Assembly (NCBI GenBank): GCA_024403715.1
Contig: JAKSRJ010000005.1
Coordinates: 19,936 to 83,935, forward strand
DNA from: Saccharofermentans sp.
GTDB taxonomy: Bacteria; Bacillota; Clostridia; Saccharofermentanales; Saccharofermentanaceae
Length of the DNA: 64,000 nt
Direction of reading: 5' to 3'
Position numbers and translations under genes: made by a program. The notes under the pieces were generated by a model. The model searched no databases and had not been told where the DNA came from. It saw only the letters and a list, made by a program, of their open reading frames with translations. Below, piece by piece: positions 18,001 to 24,574 of this stretch (its first letter is position 1; every line of letters begins with the position of its first letter).

Positions 18001-18219
18001 GTGCTTAAGCTCGATGAGGCATGTAAAAATATTTCTGAAGGTATTGGTTATGCTTCTCCTGCTCCAAGTGTAGGTGAAGGTAGTGGCGGCTGTGCATATT
18101 GTAGTTTTAAGGGTTCTTGCGGAAGACGTCATGACGATTCCTTAGTGAGAGAAAAGGTTAGTGGTAGTGATGCTCCAAGTGCAATCTCTAGTTATGTAGC
18201 AAGAAATGGGGAGCAGTAG
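15037..18219 (+). CDS. addB: AddB subunit of the AddAB helicase-nuclease
   Basis: The 1060-residue subunit works with AddA to resect double-strand DNA ends and load RecA at Chi sites. The N-terminal half is a degenerate helicase. The C-terminal region is a PD-(D/E)XK nuclease: RGSIDRVD and RIIDYKTGGKK supply the acidic and lysine residues. The iron-sulfur staple is present, with an upstream Cys in YFTCPLQFF and CAYCSFKGSC (C-x2-C-x5-C) near the end. The start at 15037 follows AAGGTG; a TTG 15 bases upstream lies inside the hairpin. It is followed by addA one base after its stop codon. Confidence 0.94.
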   Translation: MLNIFSSSTYVPMTKAVVEYETIHLSSNEGVIFVVPEVIKASAERIMFDSLESDKSSDVVTDFGSVMLGSLNREVLSFNRLSVRLLSMVGMDSSTDTSLLRNVIYRVLMEAPADFPILTKLSSRFEYIDMLVDLIGDFRRYGKKADDLRVLCLEEKGKLYEISILLERIDKMALTYNLTVNEDVISKATELLLCISDKEFVVTPRYREICDFIKNKFVICGFGNTRLLTPQELSFIKALTNCNAQVNFYVASSDIESKFFENGSETVKSLTSIGGVLDATPFAMKRETNMLNTVASMYASDVNGYVYDGDKDDSVKIVSYHDYDDMISFMANEINRLVGQEGLRYRDIRIMCQDQSLIDRIKCIFGVFNLQMFIDHKIILLDTPVVRYTLLLLRLSSRNYDIKSVLRLLRTGVLVGGARRSLVDAFDNYCIQENISDKNRLFNKDYYGTKYLVDEDDSENSDYDKPLYPVYDNDQIFVDGANYLYENIVEKILLPIKDVCDRIDSAKTISQKAIVLANHLGSLKTEIEMLRDEFLDRGDYDTSLAIVKGYSEMMSLLSQLSTDLNDVSIGRDQFLSMVMTDMKNKASGAIPLCADSVEICSVSSSAYTPCKVLFVIGANGENFPHKSSRSGILSSEELVGTGLPDKNAGKSRQEYVEACLLLNGAEDKMYLLHYQKDYPSSVLKYFNQAITGDKDAFLVEGRFKTPVYGSAVKPRFKPNEIVFSADNVTRMFDGRSILSVSSVEKYFTCPLQFFLNKGLKIDGRTDNSSIDSREIGLLCHSMLEFAMKDVKEQLKTSSIDELIRKAPEYLESNTLNYYLRAVTEGQISKPDKYLKNYRVNPGLKVMRIFENYYPIALDRIKKDGFSPDDFELKLESLPVKIEPKTNPLGFEFRGSIDRVDVNNGKYRIIDYKTGGKKIEYSHVYDGIQIQPFLYAHGLKLQDKNIENVGYINLFMPTNKTTPGKEEELFTYNSHTNKKVSLDSLMDYSVLKLDEACKNISEGIGYASPAPSVGEGSGGCAYCSFKGSCGRRHDDSLVREKVSGSDAPSAISSYVARNGEQ

Positions 18220-18220
18220 T

Positions 18221-21200
18221 ATGAATTTTAGTAAAGAACAAAGTAATGTTATTAATGCTTCTAGATCTAATATGCTTGTATCTGCTGCTGCAGGTTCAGG
18301 TAAAACCACTGTTCTTGTCGAGAGGATAGTTAATAAAATATTGCTCGGAGAGATGAGTATCGACGAGGTCTTGGTTGTAACTTTTACAAAAGAAGCAGCC
18401 AACAACATGAGAATGAAGATGGAGTCAGATATTAATAAGAAGATTACGACTTTATCTCCAGATAAGAGAGCAATTCTTAAGGAACAGTTAGATAAACTAC
18501 CTAGTAGTTATATTCAGACTATGCATGCATTTTGTAATCGCGCGCTATCAGAGTCATCTTATTTACTTGGTGACGATGCTATTGAACCAGGTAGCATGAT
18601 AATAGATGAGAATACAAAAACTCTATTGTGGAATTCTAGTGCTAGTAAAGCTGTTAGTACTACGTATAGTCTTATTGCTCAAAATCTAATAAGCGACGAG
18701 GAAAAATCAGACTTTTTAAATCTCATCTTTTCTATGGGTGGGGGCAAGAAGGACGATAATCTAGTATCAGCAATGTGTTCTATTTATAACACATTGCGAA
18801 GTTTGCCTAATTATTTGGATGTGTTAGATTCGTGTATTGCCAAAAGAGAACACGATGATGCTAATAACATTTTGGTAGGAGGAGACTACTACTTTAATGC
18901 TAATAGGAATTTGCTCATAAAGGTTGTTGATGCTTGTACCAAGATTATCTCTATACCTCTTGTTGACGACAAATACGTAAGCCTTGCCCAAAAGGTTAAG
19001 GATTCACTTGTTGGCTTTTGTGATATTGATTTTGATTCATTAACAGATATAGAAAAACTTGAGTCAATCAAGAATGCGTATAAAAACTTTATCATTAGTC
19101 TTCAGGGACAAAGTTTCCCTGGTGTAAAAGCTGATGATCCTGAGGTTTATATTGCTATGGGCCCAATAGCGGCTTTGGTTATTAAATACAAGAAGGAGTT
19201 AGGTGTATCTAGAGCTCCTAATGGCTATAACGATATCATTGCACCATACTCATTACCGTCAGAATTCTCTGTTATTGATTCTAAGAGTTTTGATGAATTA
19301 ATTGAGCTTCAAAAGAGAAGAACATCGTGCGCTAGAGCTGTTAATAGATTGATTAAGTTAATGGATAGTCATTATGCTGCTTTAAAATACAATATGAGTG
19401 GTCTTGATTATTCAGATCTTGAGCATATGTGCCTTAAGGCTTTTTGTGCACAGGAAATTCGTGACATCTACAAAAACAAATTCAAAGAGATATACATTGA
19501 CGAGTATCAAGATAATACAACTTTGCAGGATGCTGTTGTGGCTCAGATAGCCAATGGTAATGTGTTCTGTGTTGGTGATGTTAAGCAGAGTATTTATAAA
19601 TTCAGACATGCCAATCCTAAGATGTTTACTACAAAAGCTGATTCATATCGTGCAAAAGATGGTGGAGAACTTTTTGAGTTGTCACAGAATTATAGAAGTA
19701 CACCAGAGATCCTTGCTTTTGTAAATGAAGTGTTTGGACAGTTGATGAGTAAGGATGCTTCTGAAATCGGTTATATTGAAGATAATCATCAGATGAAGCC
19801 TAATCCTGATACACCACATGGTTTAGTTCCAGAGGTGGTTTTGGTAGATACTAAGCAGTTCTACTACGATGATAATAAAACAAAATATTCAGAATCAGAT
19901 TTACTGGCAAGACAGACCTATCTCAAGGTCGTTGAATTAAGTAAGAAATACGAATATAAGGATATGTATGTACTTACTAGAACTAAGAATGCTTCAGCAT
20001 CAATTGCCAATTATCTTAAGTCGATGGGAGTTCCAGCAAGATCTATTATGGAACAGGGAGTATTTGCTGATAATTCGATAATTGGATTATGTAATCTGAT
20101 ATTTGTTCTAGCAAACGAGAATAGAGATGAGTGTTTGGCTGGTGTTATGTTAGCTCCCTATAGATTCTCGAATTTTACACCAGATGAATTAGCAACTATT
20201 TGTACTATGGATAAGCGCCTTCGTAGTATGAATCTAATAGTCAAGGTTAGAGAATATGTTAAGCGCGGTGAAGATTCTGATTTGAAAAGCAGATGCTCTT
20301 TGTTTGTTGATACTATTGATTCGCTTAGATCTGAAAGCGTTATTCGTAATATAAGTGATCTTATGGAACTCGTGTTTATGGAGACTGGTATTAAGGCGAC
20401 TGCTAAGGATGAGAATTCCAAGGAGCTTACTAAGATTACTGTGTTTAAAAATTGGATATGTGAAAACTTCCTTGCGAGACGATGTGATATAAGTGATGTT
20501 GCTTTTGCTATTGAAGAGATACGAGGCAAGATTGGTGACAAAGCTACCATTGAGGTCGAAGACTTTGGTGAGAACTTTGTGCGCTGTATGAATTACCACA
20601 AGAGTAAGGGATTGGAAAAGGAATGTGTAATCATCGCTGATACAGATGGAACCGGTGGAGGTGAATCTTCGAGCTTTTTGAAGTTCAGAGAAGACAAGCT
20701 AGTATTATCCGATTACTATGATGATACGTCTGATTTATATAGCTCTTTGGAATGGCTGGCTGATGCACGTGATGAGAAGTTATCGGATAATGCAGAAGCT
20801 ATTAGATTGCTATATGTTGCATTTACAAGAGCAAAAGAGAATTTGACAATCATTAGATGTAAGAATATTTCAGAGGATAAAAAGTTTAATCAGATGTTAA
20901 GTGAATTAGCTTCTCAGGGTAGAGAACTATCTGCTGACTTCTACGATAAATACGATTCATCAGGCAATTTGATAATTAATTCTTTAGTTCGTATTAAGGG
21001 AACTGATGATTCTTCAAGTATTCCTCATTATATCGGTCTGGGAAGTGATTTTTCTTGGAAATCTGACTTTGATGGTGTTAGAGTTTCTATAACTAACGGT
21101 GATGCTATTATCTCTAGTGTTAATGAGAAGAGCCAGGAATATGTTCCTGTGTATAAGGTTAGTGAAGATGAGGTCGATTCATCTTATACAGATATATACG

Positions 21201-21949
21201 GTTTATTAGGATATGACAATCGAGGCGTTCCTGAATTTAGACCATATAGATTTTTGGATAGTGTAAACACATCTGCTAAAACTTCTGTATCTGCTTTGAA
21301 GAAACAGGCAGAATCAATTTATGACAAAGATGATGACATAGTATTGTCCGAGTCAGAGAAAATGAGAAATGCTATTAATCTACAGATACTAAATAGTGAT
21401 GATTATCTAAGTAGTAAAGATAAGCTATCTCCATCAGAATTTGGAACAGTTATTCATAAGGTAATGCATTTTATTGATTTGGAAGCAGTTAATAAGAATC
21501 CATCAGATGTTGATAACCAGCTTAAGTTGCTACTTGAGGATGGAATACTAACTGAAGTTGAATTAAATGCGGTTAAGAAATTCTCTTCTCATATATCATC
21601 GTTTGTAGTAGGAACAGTAGGAACTAGATTAATCGAAGCGATAGCAAACGGCAAAGCTATGCTTGAGCGCCCGATTGAGTGCGCTATTAGAATAGATCCA
21701 GAGCGTGACGACTATCAACTCGTTCAGGGTGTAATTGATGCATTGTTCATTGAAGAAGATGGTGCAGTTATTATTGATTACAAAACAGATAATATTAAGT
21801 CTGATAATGTAGATGAAGTTTGTAAAATAGTAAAAGAACGCCACAAGAATCAGTTGGATTTATATGCTGCTACTGTAGAAAAATCTGGAATTCATGTTAA
21901 GGAGAAGTATGTAAGACTTCTTCGTAAGGATATGGATATTAGAATTTAA
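18221..21949 (+). CDS. addA: AddA subunit of the AddAB helicase-nuclease
   Basis: The 1242-residue UvrD-like 3'-5' helicase and nuclease powers DNA-end resection. Walker A is AAAGSGKTT near residue 25, motif II is YIDEYQDNTT (family consensus DEYQDTN), motif III is GDVKQSIYKFR, and motif VI is LLYVAFTRAKENL. The C-terminal nuclease has QGVIDALF and VIIDYKTDN. The ATG at 18221 is preferred because GGGGAG lies about 8 bases upstream; an ATG at 18206 lies inside addB. Expression with addB is certain from the 1-base gap. The 3' end overlaps the convergent tadA gene by four bases. Confidence 0.95.
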   Translation: MNFSKEQSNVINASRSNMLVSAAAGSGKTTVLVERIVNKILLGEMSIDEVLVVTFTKEAANNMRMKMESDINKKITTLSPDKRAILKEQLDKLPSSYIQTMHAFCNRALSESSYLLGDDAIEPGSMIIDENTKTLLWNSSASKAVSTTYSLIAQNLISDEEKSDFLNLIFSMGGGKKDDNLVSAMCSIYNTLRSLPNYLDVLDSCIAKREHDDANNILVGGDYYFNANRNLLIKVVDACTKIISIPLVDDKYVSLAQKVKDSLVGFCDIDFDSLTDIEKLESIKNAYKNFIISLQGQSFPGVKADDPEVYIAMGPIAALVIKYKKELGVSRAPNGYNDIIAPYSLPSEFSVIDSKSFDELIELQKRRTSCARAVNRLIKLMDSHYAALKYNMSGLDYSDLEHMCLKAFCAQEIRDIYKNKFKEIYIDEYQDNTTLQDAVVAQIANGNVFCVGDVKQSIYKFRHANPKMFTTKADSYRAKDGGELFELSQNYRSTPEILAFVNEVFGQLMSKDASEIGYIEDNHQMKPNPDTPHGLVPEVVLVDTKQFYYDDNKTKYSESDLLARQTYLKVVELSKKYEYKDMYVLTRTKNASASIANYLKSMGVPARSIMEQGVFADNSIIGLCNLIFVLANENRDECLAGVMLAPYRFSNFTPDELATICTMDKRLRSMNLIVKVREYVKRGEDSDLKSRCSLFVDTIDSLRSESVIRNISDLMELVFMETGIKATAKDENSKELTKITVFKNWICENFLARRCDISDVAFAIEEIRGKIGDKATIEVEDFGENFVRCMNYHKSKGLEKECVIIADTDGTGGGESSSFLKFREDKLVLSDYYDDTSDLYSSLEWLADARDEKLSDNAEAIRLLYVAFTRAKENLTIIRCKNISEDKKFNQMLSELASQGRELSADFYDKYDSSGNLIINSLVRIKGTDDSSSIPHYIGLGSDFSWKSDFDGVRVSITNGDAIISSVNEKSQEYVPVYKVSEDEVDSSYTDIYGLLGYDNRGVPEFRPYRFLDSVNTSAKTSVSALKKQAESIYDKDDDIVLSESEKMRNAINLQILNSDDYLSSKDKLSPSEFGTVIHKVMHFIDLEAVNKNPSDVDNQLKLLLEDGILTEVELNAVKKFSSHISSFVVGTVGTRLIEAIANGKAMLERPIECAIRIDPERDDYQLVQGVIDALFIEEDGAVIIDYKTDNIKSDNVDEVCKIVKERHKNQLDLYAATVEKSGIHVKEKYVRLLRKDMDIRI

Positions 21950-22431
21950 TCTAGTAGCTTTTTACCTTTATTACGATCACGCATTTCTTTGAAGAATTTC
22001 TTCATCAAATCGCTACACGCTTCTTCCATTACTCCACCTTCGAATAAAACTTGGTGGTTATGACCGTGTGCGACATTGAATATATCATTGCATGAACATA
22101 CGGCACCACTCTTAGGTTCATATGCGCCAAAATATACTTTATGTAAGCGAGCCTGAATAATTGCACCTGAGCACATGGTGCATGGTTCTAATGTTACATA
22201 CATATCCATATCATTAAGACGCCAGTCGCCGAGTTTTTTGCATGCCTTGTCTATGGCGATGATCTCAGCATGATCAAGAGCATTTCCATGTGTAAGTCTT
22301 AAATTGTGTGCGCGTGCAAAAACTTTACCGTCTTTGACGATTACACAACCTATGGGGCACTCCTTAGCCTCATAGGCTTTTTGCGCTTCTTTTAACGCAG
22401 CTTTCATGAATTTTTCATGCTCATTTTCCAT
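21946..22431 (-). CDS. tadA: tRNA-specific adenosine deaminase TadA
   Basis: The 161-residue enzyme deaminates adenosine-34 to inosine in tRNA-Arg(ACG), which is essential for decoding CGN codons. The zinc site is His54-Ala-Glu56 (DHAEIIAI) with Cys84 and Cys87 (EPCTMCSGA). The length is typical. The ATG at 22431 is chosen because the family starts with the HEKFMKAALKEA helix; an in-frame start at 22503 would add 24 hydrophobic residues. A TGG-TATAAT extended -10 ends 6 bases before the ATG and no ribosome site exists, so translation may be leaderless. Confidence 0.93.
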   Translation of the reverse strand: MENEHEKFMKAALKEAQKAYEAKECPIGCVIVKDGKVFARAHNLRLTHGNALDHAEIIAIDKACKKLGDWRLNDMDMYVTLEPCTMCSGAIIQARLHKVYFGAYEPKSGAVCSCNDIFNVAHGHNHQVLFEGGVMEEACSDLMKKFFKEMRDRNKGKKLLD

Positions 22432-22437
22432 AAGGAA

Positions 22438-22446
22438 ATTATACCA
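22438..22446 (-). promoter_or_regulatory. Extended -10 promoter giving a possible leaderless tadA mRNA
   Basis: On the minus strand TGGTATAAT (extended -10, TGn-TATAAT) is followed by TTCCTT and then the tadA ATG. Transcription would start at or next to the start codon. No -35 box at 16-18 bases is convincing, which fits an extended -10 promoter. Confidence 0.6.
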
Positions 22447-22512
22447 CGAGGCTAGTGTTACACCTTCAAGACAAAAAACGAACAAAAAATCAAAAAATCC
22501 CAATAAAGGCTA

Positions 22513-22541
22513 TTGCGTTAAAGATTTATTACATATACAAT
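22513..22541 (+). promoter_or_regulatory. SigA-type promoter of the division/wall cluster
   Basis: TTGCGT (22513-22518) and TACAAT (22536-22541) are separated by exactly 17 bases. Transcription should start near 22548, about 90 bases before mraZ, with MraZ-box-like repeats right at and after this point. Confidence 0.75.
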
Positions 22542-22546
22542 ACAGA

Positions 22547-22594
22547 TGTGTGGCGGAAAGTGGCAATAAATTTCACGTTTGGGGAGTAAAGTGT
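22547..22594 (+). promoter_or_regulatory. MraZ box repeats
   Basis: AAAGTGG (22557-22563) and AAAGTGT (22588-22594) fit the published AAAGTG[T/G] MraZ consensus. Weaker copies TGTGTGG (22547) and TTTGGGG (22578) lie at the same roughly 10-base helical phase. The repeats overlap the predicted start of transcription, so MraZ probably represses or tunes its own cluster. Confidence 0.65.
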
Positions 22595-22637
22595 CAGTAA
22601 TCGCCCATAATTGTAACACAACGAATTCGGCAGGGTT

Positions 22638-23069
22638 ATGGCAAGAGATACAAAGAAAATCGATGCTAAGGGGAGATTTTTCATCCCGACAAAGCATAAG
22701 GAAGTATTAGGTGACAGCATGGTTGTTACAAACAGCCTTGATGTTGGCTATCTTTGTGTTTATTCCGAGGCTGAGTTTAAGAAGATTTCTGAGCAGCTCG
22801 GTAAGCTCAACTCTATGGATCCTAAGGTTCGTAAGATTAAGAGATATATCATCGGTGAAGCCTTAGAGGTAAATATCGACTCTCAGGGTCGTATTAGTGT
22901 TACAAGCGAGTTGTGGGAAAAGATAGGAGCTAAGCCAGGAGACGAGATTTGTGTCTTCAATGTTGATGGAAAGCTTGATATCTGTACTAAGGCTCATTAC
23001 GAGGCTGAAGACCACGACATCGGTTCTATCGAAGGCTTAGAGACAACATACTTTGTGGAAGGCCTCTAA
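22638..23069 (+). CDS. mraZ: Transcriptional regulator MraZ
   Basis: The 143-residue protein has two AbrB/SpoVT-like DNA-binding repeats: DAKGRFFIP at about residues 9-17 and DSQGRISV in the second half. MraZ forms a ring-shaped oligomer that binds direct repeats in front of its own gene and controls the division/wall cluster. Typical length. The ribosome site (GGCAGGG) is very close to the ATG. The stop codon shares one base with the rsmH start (TAATG). Confidence 0.95.
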   Translation: MARDTKKIDAKGRFFIPTKHKEVLGDSMVVTNSLDVGYLCVYSEAEFKKISEQLGKLNSMDPKVRKIKRYIIGEALEVNIDSQGRISVTSELWEKIGAKPGDEICVFNVDGKLDICTKAHYEAEDHDIGSIEGLETTYFVEGL

Positions 23070-24019
23070 TGGAAGACTTTACGCACATTCCAGTGCTTTA
23101 TGAAGAGTGTATGGACGCTCTTAATATCAAGCCTGATGGCATTTATGTGGATTGCACAGCGGGCGGCGGAGGACATAGTTCTGGTATTCTTTCTCACTTG
23201 AGTTCTGAAGGAATGCTGGTGTCTTTTGATAAGGATGATGAAGCATTAGCAACATGCAAGGCAAAGGCTTTGAATCATCCTGATAAGAAGTGGATTTTAG
23301 TTAAATCTGACTTCTCTAGACTTCCAGAGGTTTTGGAAGAATTGAACATTGAAAAAGTAGACGGAATCCTGGCTGACTTGGGTGTTTCATCTCATCAGAT
23401 TGATACAGCACAACGAGGTTTCTCTTATGCTGTTGATGGTCCTCTCGATATGAGAATGGATGGTACTTCTAAGTTGTCAGCGTATGAAGTGGTAAACACA
23501 TACGATCAGAAGGAATTAGAAGATATCTTCAGACTATATGGAGAAGAGAGATATTCCGGAAGAATTGCTGCAGGTATAGTAAGAGACCGTAAGGATACAC
23601 CTTTTACTTCAACATTGCAGCTGGCTTCTAAGGTTGGTTCGTATATGCCAGGTAAAGCTAGATACGAAGATCAGCATCCAGCAAGAAGAGTATTTCAGGC
23701 AATTCGAATTGAAGTTAATCACGAATTAGATTCCGTAAGAAGATTGTTGCAGGAAGGACCTAATTACCTCAATGACGGTGGAAGAATGGCAGTCATTAGT
23801 TTCCATTCTCTCGAAGACAGAATCGTCAAAGAAGAATTTAGAACTCACGAATCACCTTGTACATGCCCTAAGGATTTTCCGATGTGTGTATGTGGAAAAG
23901 TAAGTAAAGGTAAGGTTTTAACTAGAAAACCAATAACTGCAACAAAAGAAGAACTTAAAAATAACAGTAGATCTCATAGCGCGAAGCTTAGAGTTTTCGA
24001 GAGAATAGACAGAAAGTAG
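23069..24019 (+). CDS. rsmH: 16S rRNA (cytosine-1402 N4) methyltransferase RsmH
   Basis: The 316-residue SAM-dependent enzyme methylates N4 of C1402 in the ribosomal P site. The opening HIPVLYEECMDAL, the SAM loop DCTAGGGGHSSGIL, LADLGVSSHQID, and the RRVFQAIRIEVN and ISFHSLEDRIVK motifs are all present. The length is normal. It overlaps mraZ by one base, the usual arrangement in bacterial division clusters. Confidence 0.96.
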   Translation: MEDFTHIPVLYEECMDALNIKPDGIYVDCTAGGGGHSSGILSHLSSEGMLVSFDKDDEALATCKAKALNHPDKKWILVKSDFSRLPEVLEELNIEKVDGILADLGVSSHQIDTAQRGFSYAVDGPLDMRMDGTSKLSAYEVVNTYDQKELEDIFRLYGEERYSGRIAAGIVRDRKDTPFTSTLQLASKVGSYMPGKARYEDQHPARRVFQAIRIEVNHELDSVRRLLQEGPNYLNDGGRMAVISFHSLEDRIVKEEFRTHESPCTCPKDFPMCVCGKVSKGKVLTRKPITATKEELKNNSRSHSAKLRVFERIDRK

Positions 24020-24034
24020 TAGGTAGGAGACAAG

Positions 24035-24574
24035 ATGGAAGCAACATCAACATCAGAGTTTTATACACAAATTTATACTCCTATTGAGACAACTGTCTTT
24101 GAGTTCCCTCCTCTTGACATGACAGATGAGGAGAAGTTAGTTAAAACAACCGACAAGAAGGAACAGGTACATAAGGCATCCAGACATCAGGTGTTTGAAC
24201 TGATTGTTGCGTGTGGACTTATTGTTGCTTTGGGCGTATTTGGTATCCTTCTAATTATGCCTCAGGTAACACTAGCTAAGCTTGCTAAGGATAATTCAGA
24301 TTTGAAGGATGATATTGCAGTATTAAGAAGAGACATTCTTGACTCTGAAGAAGACGTAAATGGTATCACTGATATGGATAGTATTAGAGCTCAGGCTTTG
24401 GCTCTTGGTATGCAGGATCCTAATACAAATCAGGTCGTATCTATTCCTATGCCTGAAGATGATAAGCTTGTAACTATGGTATCATATGATGAAGAGTATG
24501 GAATCAGCGAGGAAGCTTATAACAACGCTGTTGAAGCTCTTACACAATACTATCTCGAAGAAGCTTCGAACTGA
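24035..24574 (+). CDS. ftsL: FtsL-like division protein
   Basis: The 179-residue protein has a cytoplasmic N-terminus of about 53 residues, one transmembrane helix (about 54-75) and an external coiled-coil segment (about 78-105, LAKDNSDLKDDIAVLRRDIL). An acidic C-terminal extension follows. Sequence similarity in FtsL is always low, so the call rests on topology and on the position between rsmH and the division PBP. FtsL forms a complex with FtsQ/DivIB and FtsB/DivIC that activates FtsW-PBP. Its stop shares one base with the next gene. Confidence 0.8.
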   Translation: MEATSTSEFYTQIYTPIETTVFEFPPLDMTDEEKLVKTTDKKEQVHKASRHQVFELIVACGLIVALGVFGILLIMPQVTLAKLAKDNSDLKDDIAVLRRDILDSEEDVNGITDMDSIRAQALALGMQDPNTNQVVSIPMPEDDKLVTMVSYDEEYGISEEAYNNAVEALTQYYLEEASN

